Below are positions 31,364-43,586 of a DNA stretch of 64,000 nt, one piece after another (position 1 is the first letter of the stretch; every line of letters starts with the position of its first letter). A program made the translations under genes and the position numbers. This stretch comes from Microdochium bolleyi. Its lineage: Eukaryota > Ascomycota > Sordariomycetes > Xylariales > Microdochiaceae. Under the pieces are notes generated by a model, which was given only the letters and a program-made list of their open reading frames with translations, ran no database searches and was not told the DNA's origin. The stretch covers positions 124,001 through 188,000 of the forward strand of contig KQ964266.1 of NCBI GenBank assembly GCA_001566295.1, written 5' to 3'.

Positions 31364-34300
31364 ATGTAAGTCTGGCTCTGGCCATGCAACTCCCTCCTGC
31401 GGGGGTCGTCCTTCGCTTGCTGCACTTTATTCACGAGTCGGGTTTCGCACAGGGCATCTCGATATCCGCCATCGCGATACGACAACGACGCGCGACGGTC
31501 AAGATCGCGAGATCGCTCCCCAGACAGGCGCTCACTTTATAGCGACGGCGGACCACGGCGCTCTTCGGCAGAGTCTCGCGCCAATAACGCAGCTTTCCAG
31601 AACAACCGCGATGTCTTCCGCGATCCGCTCCCGCGCGACACGCCGCGAGGCCCCAAGGCCCTGATCGATGGGCCGCCGAACGGCCCCAGAGGCGGTGGCT
31701 ATGCTGGCGAGTTCCGGGGCCGTGGCGGTCGCGGCAGAGGCCGCGCCTGGAGGGACGACAGCCGTGACCGGGGTCGCGACCGGGATGGCGAGTTCAGGGA
31801 TCGGAGAGAGCCCCCCTACCGGGACGAGCGCAGTCGCGAACGAGAGCGTCCAGACTGGCGTGATCGCGACAGAGACAACTTTCGAGGGCGGCGGCCGTCA
31901 CCTCGCGGGAGATCACCAATTGGAAGGGACTTCCGGGACGTGCGGGAACCGCGAGACCCAAGAGAGCCTCCTCTCGGTGTCGATGCTGACCGGGCTCGTC
32001 GTGGCTCGCGTGACGGACCGCTTTCAGCCGGATCATCGTCTTCGGATCCACCGTTCGGACAACCATACCGTGGCGGCTATGCTGGCCGCGGTCGTGGAGG
32101 ACGAGGTCGTGGAGACTGGGATCGTGGCCGTGGGCGACCTTTCTACGACGACCGCGACAGATACGGACCCAACGCTAGGCCGCGTTCGCAAGAAGGTCGC
32201 TTCAGGGAGCGGGACGAAAGGGACCGAGATAGAGACCGCGACCCTCGCTTCTTCGACGTTGACAGCCGCCCTCGCGACCCTCGAGATCCTCGTGACGAGC
32301 GGGATCTTATCCGTGACCGAGAGGCGAGACCCAAGCTTGACCGCACGTCACACGAGCCACCTGCCGTTACCAAGGATGTGTCGCCGCCGCCTGTGGCCCC
32401 TGCTGCTCCATCATTCGGTTCTGTGCCAAATCGGACTGCTTCTATTGCCGAACCTAGCTCGGCCGCAGGCAAGCCGCCACCCACAGGTCCCAGGGCATTG
32501 AAGGAGGAGCGCCCCATCTCGCAAGGCGGCACCCCTGCTGCTGCTGAGGCGAGGCAGCCGCCCACTGGGCCATCAAAGCCAGCATATCCAGAAGGCAGCC
32601 CGCCCATTCCCTCCGGGCCGAGGGGACTGCGAACACCGGGGCCATCCAGTAAACAGTGGGTCAACCCTAGTCTCAAGACACGACCTTCAGATGTCCAACA
32701 ACCGAGCAGATCCAACAGTTTCGCTCAACCTCGGCCACAAGGTCATGCGATCGATGCTCTCGGGATAGAACATCCAGACGACAGCCAGCGACCTCAAAGC
32801 AGTGACGCCAAAGCGGGGTCCCGCTCCTTCCAAGACAACCAAAGAGAGGACTCGCTCCCTGCTCGTCGGCGCTCAGCTGGGTCACCCACGGATCGCGGGT
32901 TTTCTTTCAGTGGCCGAAACGGCAATGCGGATGAGGGCGACACGAAAATGGAAGATGCGCCGCGCCCCGTCACTCGCGAGCTATCGCCAGGAGAAATCGA
33001 TCCAGAGGCTCCCGACGAGCAGACTCAGTCCAAATCCAAGCCACGAAAACGACCTGTTCTTCACGTCGAGCACGTGCATGCTTCTTTTTCGAAACCTCAA
33101 GCAAAGCCTGTGGTGGCAGAGCCGTCTGAATCATCTGACGATGACGACGACGAGAATTTTGGTGACGAGCTCGACAATTCCATGGCCGAGGTGGAGGAAA
33201 AGCTCAAGAGGTTGGAGGGCCTAGAAGAGACTTTGTCAATGCAGCCTGTGGTTCGACACGCTATCCTATCGATCGAAGCCATTATCAGAGTATTGGACGA
33301 CTCTCACTCTCTCCAAGACCTGGTAGGACCACTTCCAGGAGTTACGACTAGTCACAAGCAGGAGACCTCGACATCTGCCGAACCGAAACGTAAGGAAAGG
33401 AAGCCCAGTATCAACGGGGAAGACCAAGAAATGAAGGAAACCAGCGTCAGCAAAGCTGAGGCTAAGGTTGAGGCACCACCCAATGGGCTCCCTATGCCAC
33501 CCTCTGTCGAGCAAGCTGCAGAAAAGGCCGACTCGGGTCCGTCGCAAGCTGGAGGAGAAGTCATGCAGCCTACGAACGACGAGGACACAGTCATGCAAGA
33601 TGCAAACGAAGATGCGCGGCCCGCCCCGCTTTCGCTCCCAAACAACGAACGCACTGATCTACTTTCCGTTCCCGACAAGGCTTTGGCATTCGGCAACGAG
33701 ACAGACCTGCTCTCACAAGGCGCCAGCAAGCAAGGCTCCAGCGCACCATCCCCCGCTGAAGACGATGACGACGAGGATACCGACATCGAAGACATCGACT
33801 TGCAAAGCATTCAGATTGTGCGTGAGCATATGGAGACGCCACCTATCGATAGTTTGCCCAGTTTCGACGAGAAACCGTGGTTCGAGGATGCGACATTCAT
33901 GAAGACTCTCGACGCCGCTCATCCTGGCCTCGATACTTTCATTCTCAAGGGTCTCAAGGAAGAAGCGACTCTCGTTGCAGGGATACAGGCGAAGCAGAAG
34001 GAAGACTACGCTATCGGCTATGAGCAGTACCTCAGATTTACGCTGTCTGACGATCAGGACGCTGTGAAAAGCCGGGGCAAGTTCACTTGCGTGGCTACAG
34101 TTCCTGATCCGGTGCCAGTGAAACCTGTAAGTACGGCCGAGCCAAAGACGGAGTCCACGAGGCGCAGCCGCTATGCATCTGAACGGGACCTTGAGCGAGT
34201 GCTGGAGGAGTCTAGGAGAGTTGAGGATGAGAAGGCCGAACGCAGGCTTCGTGCTGAAAAAGAGAAGTACAGGACAGAAAAGGAGGCCGTGATTCCTTTT

Positions 34301-37300
34301 CAGTACCAGACCGAAGAGGAGCGACAAAACGAGTTCTATGTCGACACAAGCGGCTACATCGCGCCCGAGAAGATCATCTCCGCATGGGACGTCCTACCTC
34401 CCATTGTCAACTTCACGGATGAGGAGACGCAGCTGTTCGAGAAGGCCTATCTCGAATTCCCCAAGCAATGGGGACGGATCTCAGAAAGGATTCCCGAGAG
34501 AAGTTTCGGCACGAATATCCAGTTCTACTATATCAAGAAGGATGAGCTCAACCTAAAGGACAAGCTGAAGAGACGGCCTAGACAACGCAAGAGGGGCGGA
34601 CGAGGGAAACAGCGATCAAGTGCGCTCGTCTCTGAGCTCGGCAACAGGGAGAACGAGGGCGACGAGAATGCCGAGACCGGCGAGAATGGCGAAAGACGCC
34701 GGCCACGACGAGCTGCGGCGCCAACCTTCAACTCTGAGGCGACACCCGCTACCGACGACGGCGTCACTCCTGCGGGGACACCAGGACGCCGTGCTGGCGG
34801 GTCGAGGGCCGAGGGCAGAGAGGACAAGCCTGAGAGGAAGCCAAGAGGTCGTCGTGCAGCCAAAGACAAAGAGCCAAAGCCGCCCCGAGGCACTCAGACG
34901 CTTGCTGCCGCACCCGCATCGGGCAAGGGTAATCGTTCGAGGTCCGGTTCCCGTGTTCAGAGCACGGACTGGATGGCACAACAACCCCAGCCAGACCTTG
35001 GCCGTGGCATCGCCACCTTCGAGATGCCGCAAGCTGCTCCTCCTATTGTGCCGGTTGTGGTGCCACCACCACCTCAAGCGCGCCCTCCACTAATGAACGT
35101 GGAAGCCCCTGTGCCTCAAGTGCCGGGAGTCGTCTTCGATGGAATGGCACCACCGTTGAGGCCGGAGCCGCCCTTGCAGCAGCAACAGCCTCCTGTGACA
35201 ACACTCGACCTGAGTCAGGGCGCTTCCGGTGATCGCAAGCCCATGGTACAGGCATCGAGCTACTGGAGTGTACCTGAGGCCAATGACTTCCCACACCTGG
35301 TGAGATCTTTCGGAACGGACTGGGTTGCGATTGCGGGGCATATGAAGACCAAGACGGCCGTAATGGTGAGTATCCCAATATATGCAGACGTCGCCGTACT
35401 TGACTCGTTTAGCTGACAGCCTCAACAGGTTAAAAACTATTATGCTCGCCAGAAAGGCAACAACAAGGACTTGGAGCTTTTTGCGCAGGAAGCCGACGCG
35501 AAGAAAGCACGAGGAGAGCCTCGACCGCAACCTCCGACGCCCAGCACGACAGGTCCGAAGAAGCGCACGGAGGGCTCAGGCAACCGGCCCTTGGCTGCTG
35601 CTGATGCGATGATGGAAGATGTGCCCTTGACCAAGGTCGAGCACGTCCAGACCGCGCAGTCCATGACCGGACGCTTCAACGTCCCCATAGCTGCGCAGCC
35701 ACAACCTCCGCAGCCTCCTTTTGTGCCTGTGACCCACGGACAGCCAGTCCCGGGTGCACTCTCCGGGCTCCCCGCAGGCTCGCTTGGCCACGGACAGCCA
35801 GTCGCACAAACCATGTCACCACGCGACAGACCTCTGCGCCCGCCATACACCTTCGAGAGGGAGCGGGAAGGAGGACTCGTCCAACAACCGGGACGACGTA
35901 CCCCTCTCGGCCAGAAGTCCTCGCACCATGGCGCGTCACTGTCAGAGTCTCATTCCAGGCATCCTCTCCCACCATCTATGGTGGACTCACAGATGGACCG
36001 CCAGAGAATGGAACCAAAGCCGCCAAAGGACTCTTCTCGGCAGCCGCTGCGCGTCAAGCAGGAGCCCGACGTCATGTCACACGCAGAAGCATTTGTTGGG
36101 GCTGGGCAGCAGAACGGGCGCATACCCCTCTCGAGGGGCGAACCTCTTTCTCTCGGCCGGCCACCCGATGGGCCACGTGCCGTTGCGCCTGCGCCGCAAG
36201 CTCCATACGCTGCCTTGCAACAGCAATCGGGCCGCGGACTGCTGGGCGAGACCATGCCGCCATCATCGCAGCCCTCTCGTGCGTTATCCGAGCTTGCTCG
36301 GCCGATGTCAAGGGCAAGCGCGGGCTCGGATCCTTACGGAACTCCTCCAGGGAGAGCACCGTCAGGCTCGGCCACCCCTGCACTGTCGCGGGCTCCTGAG
36401 CCACGGAAGACTTCGAGCCTGATGGCTCTCCTGAACGATGATCCGCCTCCCCCTAAGAGGGTCGCAGAAGTGCCTTCAGCCATGAGACCATCGCCCACGC
36501 CGCCACCCCAGTCAAGACCACCACCTCCAGCGGCCCCCTCGCAGCTCCGGAGAGACGGACCGATGCCGGAAACACAGGCGTATTACGGACGAAACCCGCC
36601 CGCTGCTCCGTCAGCCATGCCTTCGCTCAAGCCATACACTGCTTCGCCCCAGGCGCAGTCGATCGCCGCTCCGCGACACATGGGCCCAATGGACGGTCCA
36701 GGTGAGCGTGACTATTACGGGGGACGTCCCAGCCAGTATGGCGGAGCTCATCAGCCGCCGCCCGCTGGATCGCCACCTGCAGGACACCCTTACCAGCCGC
36801 CTCCCGGACAGCCACAATATAGCCAAAGCCCATACGGGTATGGCGGTCCTGGCCAGCATCCGCCTGCCGGCTCTCCGCCCGGGCAGTACTCTGGCCTGTC
36901 ATCCGGACCACGTGGTCACGAGGCGCCCCCCACCAGCCGAGGCGAACCCTCTTGGGCGACATCTCACCAGCAAGCACAATCGATGCAGCAGCAGCAGCAA
37001 CAGCAGTCCCAGCAGCAACAGCAGCAGTTGCAACAACACCCGAGCTGGGCCCAGCAGCCCCCGAAGACCAGTCAGCCACAGCAGCCCGCGCAATCGGCAT
37101 GGGCCGCACAGCACGCGGCCTCGGCCCCGAAGCCCCCACCACCAAGCAGCTCGGTGCCCCCGCAGCCGTCGTGGGCAAACACGCCGCCGGCGCCCCGGGG
37201 CCACAACCCCATGGCCCTGCGCGACGTGCGTGACGTCTACACGCCCGGCGGCAGCCGCGGGATGCAGCCACCACCGCCCAACTCTCAGCAACAGCAACAA

Positions 37301-37735
37301 CAACAACAGCAGCAGCAGCCGTCGCCCTACAACACGCCTACCTCCTCGTCGCGCGGCGGACCTCCCGAGCCACCCCCGCAGCAGCAGCAGCAGAACCCGT
37401 ACCCGCGGTACTCCAACACGCCCGGCCCCGGCCCCGTCGGCGGCGGCGGCGGCAGGGATCCGCGGGACGGCATGGCCCCGCAGCAGCGCAGCTACACGCC
37501 CAACCCGTACGACAGTCGCGGCTACCCCGCGCCGCCCCCGCAGCAGGGGCAGGACATGCGCGAGGCGCAGATGAGGGAGCAACAGGCGCGCGAGCAGCAG
37601 CAACAGCAACAGCAGCACGGGCAGCATGGCCAGCACGGACAGCAGCACAGCCAGCAGCAACTTTTGCTGCAGCAGCAGCTCCGGCCCGCGCAGGATGGGC
37701 GCCATGTCTACGAGCGCGAGCGGTATGGGAGGTAA
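31364..37735 (+). CDS. snt1: Snt1-like SANT/Myb-domain corepressor (Set3 complex, NCoR/SMRT relative)
   Basis: Exons 31364-31365, 31453-35365 and 35429-37735 give 2073 residues. The first exon supplies only AT of the start codon, followed by GTAAGT; the second begins with G to give ATG and MASRYPPSRYDNDARRSRSR. The N-terminal 330 residues are rich in RD, RS and RGG (GGYAGRGRGGRGRG). A conserved helical block (about 800-960) ends in NEFYVDTSGYIAPEKIISAW, the first SANT domain follows (about 985-1035, NFTDEETQLFEKAYLEFPKQ, YYIKKDELNLK), and a second SANT domain is at about 1271-1320 (SYWSVPEANDFPHLVRSFGT, KTAVMVKNYYARQKG), cut by the second intron. The C-terminal 700 residues are P/Q-rich with many polyglutamine tracts. 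Snt1 is the SANT scaffold of the Set3 histone-deacetylase complex. Orthology is firm from the two SANT domains and spacing. Confidence 0.9.
31366..31452 (+). other. Intron splitting the Snt1 start codon (AT|G)
   Basis: GTAAGT at 31366 and GCACAG ending at 31452 flank 87 bases. Upstream in the same frame there is a stop (TGA in GGCTTTTGA), and no other in-frame ATG precedes the long coding stretch, so the split start codon is the simplest model. Confidence 0.7.
36983..37036 (+). repeat. CAG/CAA repeat encoding polyglutamine in Snt1
   Basis: Mixed CAG and CAA codons giving long Gln runs. Similar tracts recur at about 37287-37320, 37378-37392, 37591-37614 and 37640-37680. Confidence 0.9.
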
Positions 37736-38668
37736 AAACAATCTTCCAAAGAATAAACGAAAAACAAGAAATAAAGATGCCAAGGAGAGAGGGAGAGAGA
37801 GAAACGGAGGAAAAGCTTCGTGTCTTTGATCAAATGGGAAGGGGGAATTGCCGCCTTTGTCCATATCAAGGCGAGCGTGTATATGTTAGCTTTACGAGCA
37901 TGGAGGACGTAGGAGGACAGGAACAAGAACAAGAACAAGAAACAGCCGCGGCAGCATTTTTTGATTGCATTTTCAGGTTGGCGATTGGTGTTCATTCCAG
38001 ATGGACGAGAGAGGGAAAGAGGGAGAGAGAGCTAGGTTGCCATTGTACTGTATATTGTGCATGTGCGGTCGCAAGGACAAAGACAGCCATTCACCGCAAT
38101 TGCACTCCTACAGTGATCTGAGTTGAAGACTGAGGATCCGCACATCGTACGGGAGGGTAGCAGCGAGCAGAGCAGAGGTTAAGAATGTCTAATCATAACA
38201 AACACGCGAATGGGGTGCTAAGCCATACTTTTGTGAGTCACGTGCGCTTTCGACCATGACCATGTCTACGACCAGGACGGAGAGAGAGGATTTGGAGCTG
38301 CTGTTTCATTTTGCCCAATGCCTTGCCTTCGTGTAGCTAACCAGCGTCCATAGCTGTGTCAACTATTGGTATGTAACTAAGTAACCTAGTAACGCCGTGT
38401 TGTTATATAAAAGCTCTTTTGGTTTCCCGCAGTGGTGGATCGTCATTATACGTCCTCCCCGTCTTTACATATATATGTGTTGCTTTAAGGGGGGGATGGA
38501 AACGAATACGGGACGTCTGTAACATATTCATGCTTTGGAAAGAGGAAAACACTCTATCCTAGGTGATGCCGAAGAGATGTTGCGCCGAAACAATAATCGA
38601 AGGTAGGAAGAGACGTGGTACTTCATGAGGGGAGAGCAGAAGCTCTTCAATTATGGGGACGACATTAT
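37736..38668. other. Convergent 3' regions of Snt1 and the Uds1-domain gene
   Basis: 0.93 kb. GA-rich tracts (about 37787-37812) and an AAGAAC hexamer repeat (about 37920-37941); several T-rich/TATATA-like stretches near 38466-38476. No gene. Confidence 0.4.
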
Positions 38669-41417
38669 TCACCGCGGTGAGAGCGGGCTTTTGCCCGGGC
38701 CCTGCGCCTTCTTCAGCGCCCTCAACTCGTCTTCGATCTTGCGCCTCAGCATTTGCTCGGCCTGTAAACTCTTGTCAGCAATCAAGCTCCCAGCCATGAT
38801 ATCGGGCCAGCCTGTTCTCTCCAAGCTGTGAAGTAACATACCTTAAGCTGCTCCTCATACTTCCTGCGCTCTGCCCTGAGGCCAGACCGGTACGACTCGG
38901 TTAGGTGCGTTGTGCCCCTTGAGCCGCCGGGAGACAGCGGGCCATTTGGCCTGAAGCGCTCCTGGTCTAGCTGTTCCTGGAGCTCCTGGCGGTCCTTTTG
39001 CAGCCTCGCGACCTCGGCTTCGAGCCTCTGCTCAAGCTCCTGCCGTGACTCGGAGAGCTCCGCCTCCAGCTCGTCTCTGACCCGCGCCTTCTCAGCCTGT
39101 GCGCGATCGAGGTCGGCCTCGAGCGCGCCAATCTTTTTCTCGGCCTCGAGAGACTGTGCAACCACATCCGCCAGGTCCTTGGCCGTCGCTTTCAGTTCCT
39201 GCTCGAGCGTCGCGGTACGCTGCTGGGACTTGCTGATCTGGGACGAGTCGTGCAGGGCGGCGATCTCAGCTGCCCGCTGGGATCTCGAACCGTAGGCGCC
39301 GTCAAGCTCGGCCTTGGCCATCGTCGCTTCCAACTTAAGTTCTGCGTACATGCCAGTCATGTGCTCCAGCTCGGACTCCTTAACCTTGATATGGGCCTGC
39401 TTCTCTTCAAGGGCCTTTTCGGCCGCGATCTTGGCCTCCTCTGCAGCCTCCTTGGCCTCTTCGGCCTCGTCCAGCTGCGAGTTGAGCTTCTCGAACTCGG
39501 CTTCTGTCTGTGCAAGCCGTGACGACATCTCCTTGCTTGACGACTCCAGTGAGGCGATCCTGGCGTTGCGCTCCTTGAGGATAGTCCGTGCCTGGTCGAT
39601 CGCATCCGACTCCTCGCCTCGCGACTTCTGCATGGTGTCAAGCTCGGCGTTGGTTTCAGAGAGTTCCAAACGCGCCGATGCAAGCTCCTTCTCTGCCTTA
39701 AGCTTGGCAGTCTTGGCCTCCTCCACCTCCTCCGCCTTCTGTCGCAGGGCCTCGTCTTTCTCGGAGTCCGACTTGCTGTTGAGCTCGCGCTGCTGCTTGA
39801 TCTGTCGCTTAAGCACGCCCTTTTGATCTTGTAGGCTGCTGGCTCGTGAATAGAGCCACTGGACCTTGCTGGAGAAGGCCTGCAGCGAATAGGCTTCGTT
39901 CGGATCGCCCGACTCTCCATCTGACATGTCTTCTTCGTCCACCTCCAGGCCTCTGTCCATCCGATCTTTTCGTCGTTCTTGCTTGCGCTCTCTCGCGTCG
40001 GCCAGTCCTGACTGGATGATGTCCCAAAGCCCAGACAAGACGGCATCGGATTGTTCTGTCACCTGTCGGTTGGCAGAGTAGTTTTGAGACGAGGAGGCTG
40101 CTCTTTCCATCTCACTGCGTACTCGTTGTAAGGAGTCTTGTAGGTACTCAGCCTGCTCGTCAACGCCGTCTGCAGCTTCAGGCGGCTCCGGATAGCTGGC
40201 ATCTGACTCCTTCAATATTGCTTGCACCTGCGTGCCTATTTGTCTCATCTTCTCAGCTGCTCCTGCACTGTTGCCGGAGGTTTCCCGCAGAGCGGAGAGC
40301 CCACCTTGCAGGTATTGCACGTGCTTATCGAGCATAGAACCTCTCTTGCCTTGATTTGACGGAGGCGGGCCCAGTCCGGCACCACGGTCGGCATCTGTAG
40401 AGGCTAGCATGTCGCGCAGCTGGTTGTTGAAGGCCTCCAGCTGCCTTTCCGTATTGGTGATCAGCTGGAACTGATCAGCACTCTCGTCTCGAATTGCGCC
40501 GAGTTCATGTATGAGTGTTTCCATCTGATTCCGCAAGTCGTCATTCTCAGTGCGAAGCCTCTCGCTCTCAAAGGTGAGCTGTCTTTGCTGTTCCCGAATT
40601 GGCGACCTCATCGGTGGTTCGATCGGCTTCCCGCGTCCTCCCTCAGCCAGAGCGTCCAGCTGGTCGAACGACTGGTACAAGCTTCCCTCGTTGAACAAGA
40701 AGAAGTCGTCGGGTGCCAGTTCGATACTGTTCCTGGCATGTGTTGCTGTGTGCATGCTCTCGGGGCTCGGGGGCACCCCATTGACGAGAGCTCCTTTAGC
40801 GCCAGGTTTTTTGGACTTGGAGTGTGTGAGCTGCAGTATACCAGCAGTGTGCTCGAGCAACCTCCTCCGACCGTCCATGACGCGCTTCTCGAGGAGGAAG
40901 AGCTCTGAAGCAAGTTCCTCGCAACGGGTCTGGACGGCTTTGCGCTCGGCATCGGCTTCTTGCGCGTCCTGGCTGGAGGCACTGTTTCTCACGTCTTCCG
41001 GGCTACCGCGGCCTCCAATCGATCGTGTGGGCGAGTACAGCTTCGACATGGAAACAGCAGCGTCTCGGTATTTGGTCTGCACGGCCAGATTCGATCGTGT
41101 CTGTTCGACGCGTTGGTTTGTGGACTGCAGCATCTTCTTCAGGTGATCAACCTCCTCTTCGGAAAGGATCTGATACTCTCGGCTGTCGAAGAGGGCTGTC
41201 TCAGCCATGAGGTGTACTTGGACTGGGTCTTTGAGGTCGAGTAGCACGGGGCCGTCCGCACGAGGCGAAGGCATCTGGGAGTGGCACGTTAGTAGACTTC
41301 GCAATGACAAGGAGCCAGAAGAGCAAGTACCGAGCTGAAAGCATCTCGCCTATAAGCGTCCACGAGGGGGGGCCCTCGCGGAGCCGGCGGAGGCCCGCCA
41401 GATCCAGGCCTCTCCAT
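38669..41417 (-). CDS. Uds1-domain ('up-regulated during septation') coiled-coil protein
   Basis: Exons 41331-41417, 38842-41274 and 38669-38761 give 870 residues; start MERPGSGGPPPAPRGPPLVD. After a short Pro-rich head the Uds1 domain is seen: VHLMAETALFDSREYQILSE, EEVDHLKKMLQSTNQRVEQT and LAVQTKYRDAAVSMSKLYSP (about 40-110). A linker with DDFFLFNEGSLYQSFDQLDA leads to long heptad-rich coiled coil (about 480-850) of the SMC/myosin-tail style, ending KYEEQLKAEQMLRRKIEDEL and a Ser/Pro tail. In fission yeast the family name comes from expression at septation; the molecular role is unknown, with a scaffold at cell-division or polarity sites as a reasonable guess. The last exon was placed because the unspliced frame ends in a non-conserved tail right after a GTATGT donor. 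Confidence 0.88.
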
Positions 41418-42654
41418 GCTGGCACACTTGGGTCGTCTCCAACTCTTGTCCTCCTCCCCTTGGTATCTTGCCCGATAATCCGCAGTCGCTTGTGAGGACC
41501 TTCAATACATCATGCGTAGCGAGTCGAGCGAATCGAGGAGTTTGGAGCGAGGGTTGCTCGTCGAGCGTAGTAGGACCGGATCGGCCGGGTTCTCAAAGCC
41601 AGTTTCAGCAATGTCGGGCAACAGCAAGCGAGGCAAAGCTGGGTTGTCGAATTGAGCGGGCTGAGGGCACGCTGCGTGGTTCGAGTCGAGAGGGTTGGTG
41701 GTAGGAGGTGCTCGGGAGCGTGCTTGTCTGGTAGCTCGCGGAGGGATGGTGTAACTTTGGGCAAGCTGGCTAGTCGCAATCAAAATGTTTGTCAACGAGC
41801 AGGCCAAGGACGGGTGTCGAATCCGCCGGCGCGGTTTGCTGTTCTGGCTTGCTGGACAAGTCGGACTGGCGTCAGGGACTAGCAAGGCTCTAAGAAAAGG
41901 GGACGGCGCGCCAACGACGGCTCGGATTGCGCTGGCTGTACTTCGCGATAGTACTCAGGAGAAGCCCCAGAGGCTGGCAGTACCCACTGGCCTTGACCTG
42001 TCAGGTACCCGCCCGCGGAGCCGGCGCAGGGCAGGTACTTAAAGTACCTATACGGATACCTTGCCGGGGCTGGATGCACGGCGGGCAAGGGGAAATTGAG
42101 GGTGGATCCGCGGGCGCTGCCAGCTCCCGCCAGGCATGCGCCAGCGCGGCGCCCACGCCAATCACAATCCCATGCGGTGCTCCTCGAGCTGCTCGAGTCG
42201 AGTCGAGGCTCTCAGCAGCTGGCTATCTGATTGATCTTGCATCGGGCAAGGCTGTCCTTGACGAGGCTCTATCTGTAAAGAGAAGTCACCACATTGCATG
42301 CTTTCCAGTCTGTTCATCAGATTGTGTGGAATGCTTTCACTGTGTACACGTTAATGGTCATCAAACTGTATTGTGACAGCCCCCTGTCCTGCTCTCTTCT
42401 GCCTTACAGGGAAGGGCGGAGCGGAGCTTTCTTCGCATGGCAAGCTCTGAGCGAAGTTGAGTCCAAACAGATGACAGCATCCCAAGCCTAATACTTCTGA
42501 AGGCGGCTCCCATGTGCCAGGCCAGCACACAAGCACCGTCTTCGCTCTATTCGTGCATGAGGACTCACAGGGCAACATTGTCATCGTTCCATGAATGCCA
42601 GCATAAGTGCAAGCCGATTGATATGTCATGTTCGCCTTCGGATCATAGCAGTTC
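41418..42654. other. Intergenic 1.24 kb
   Basis: Upstream region of the Uds1-domain gene and 3' flank of the Dsc2 gene. Short direct repetition of TCGAGTCGAG motifs near 42190-42210; no gene. Confidence 0.4.
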
Positions 42655-43586
42655 TTACACGCCGCCCCGGAACTGATCCATGAACTGCTGCCCCATCGTC
42701 CTCCGTCGTCCTCCATCTGCAGCATCACCTCCTGCTTGCGCGCCAGTGGTGGTCGCGGTAGCTGCACCGCCTTCCATCCTCCGCCGAAGCCCTTCGAACT
42801 CTTCGTTTCTCCGCGGCGCTCGCACGCCCAGGACCCAGCCCGGTAGCCGCCACCGAGTCAGGCGACGCGGTAGGAGCTCCATCCTCCACGAGTAACCCAC
42901 GATCCAGCCCATGAGCGCTCCTAAGACGGAGCCCGGCCACTGCGACAGGGCGAGCTGCGCGGCAAGCAAGTAGCGGTAGGACTTGTCTGACAATGTCACG
43001 CCCTGGTCGCCGTTCCCCCCTGCGGAGGTCGAGGTTGCAATCTTGTACTGGTACGTGTGGGGGATCATGGCATGATACTGGGCCATGACGGCAAAGACGA
43101 TCGGCGTCGGGCCGGCAGGGAGGTAGTTGAGAAGACCAAAAGTGAGGGGCCGCATCAGCAACGCCAGCAGCAACGGCGTCGCGATGCTGGTCAAGAGGTA
43201 TGTTGCGCAGACGAAGCTCTACACGGGTGACCGGTCGATCCTGTTAGCCAGCCGAGTCGCAACAAACCTTTCCAGAGCAATGGGAGAAAGACCACAAGTC
43301 AAGTACGAAGGAACAAGGGAATGGAACTCACAGCGAACTTCCTCGGACCCCAGAATCGCTCAACCATGCGCATGTTGTACAGCGCCATAGCGGCGAAGAG
43401 CACCTCGCTGGAGTTGCTATAGCATAGCTGCCAGAGCAGCAGTCTCCAGGTCTGGTGGAAGCGCCATAGGTGTAGGTCTACCAGGATGTAGAAGTAATGC
43501 TTGACATCGAAGAGGCTTGCGGCAATGGACAGGCCAATGATGCCGTATATCACGCTGCGCGTGACAGGAGCGTTGGTGAAGGACAT
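42655..43586 (-). CDS. dsc2: Dsc2-like rhomboid-fold subunit of the Golgi Dsc E3 ligase
   Basis: Exons 43332-43586 and 42655-43218 (113-base intron, GTGAGT...TAG) give 272 residues. MSFTNAPVTRSVIYGIIGLS, DVKHYFYILVDLHLWRFHQT, LLLWQLCYSNSSEVLFAAMA and NMRMVERFWGPRKFA match the N-terminal helices of Dsc2/UBAC2-type rhomboid pseudoproteases; LNYLPAGPTPIVFAVMAQYH and LAAQLALSQWPGSVLGALMG are the later helices. No Ser-His catalytic dyad is seen, as expected. In fission yeast and Aspergillus the Dsc complex cleaves and activates the SREBP sterol/hypoxia regulator. The C-terminus after the helices is only a short basic, Ala/Thr-rich tail ending in FMDQFRGGV, with no UBA domain that I can recognise, unlike fission-yeast Dsc2. 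Divergent from the cis-prenyltransferase gene. Confidence 0.85.

Noticed and set aside
34128..34140. GTAAGT within the Snt1 coding region as a splice donor
   Set aside because: The frame continues with conserved, charged helical sequence directly after it and no acceptor nearby keeps a better frame.
36899..37864. Minus-strand frame of 321 Leu/Arg-rich codons over the Snt1 tail
   Set aside because: Antisense of CAG/CAA and Pro codons gives poly-Leu and looks membrane-like, but it is only the shadow of the polyglutamine tail.
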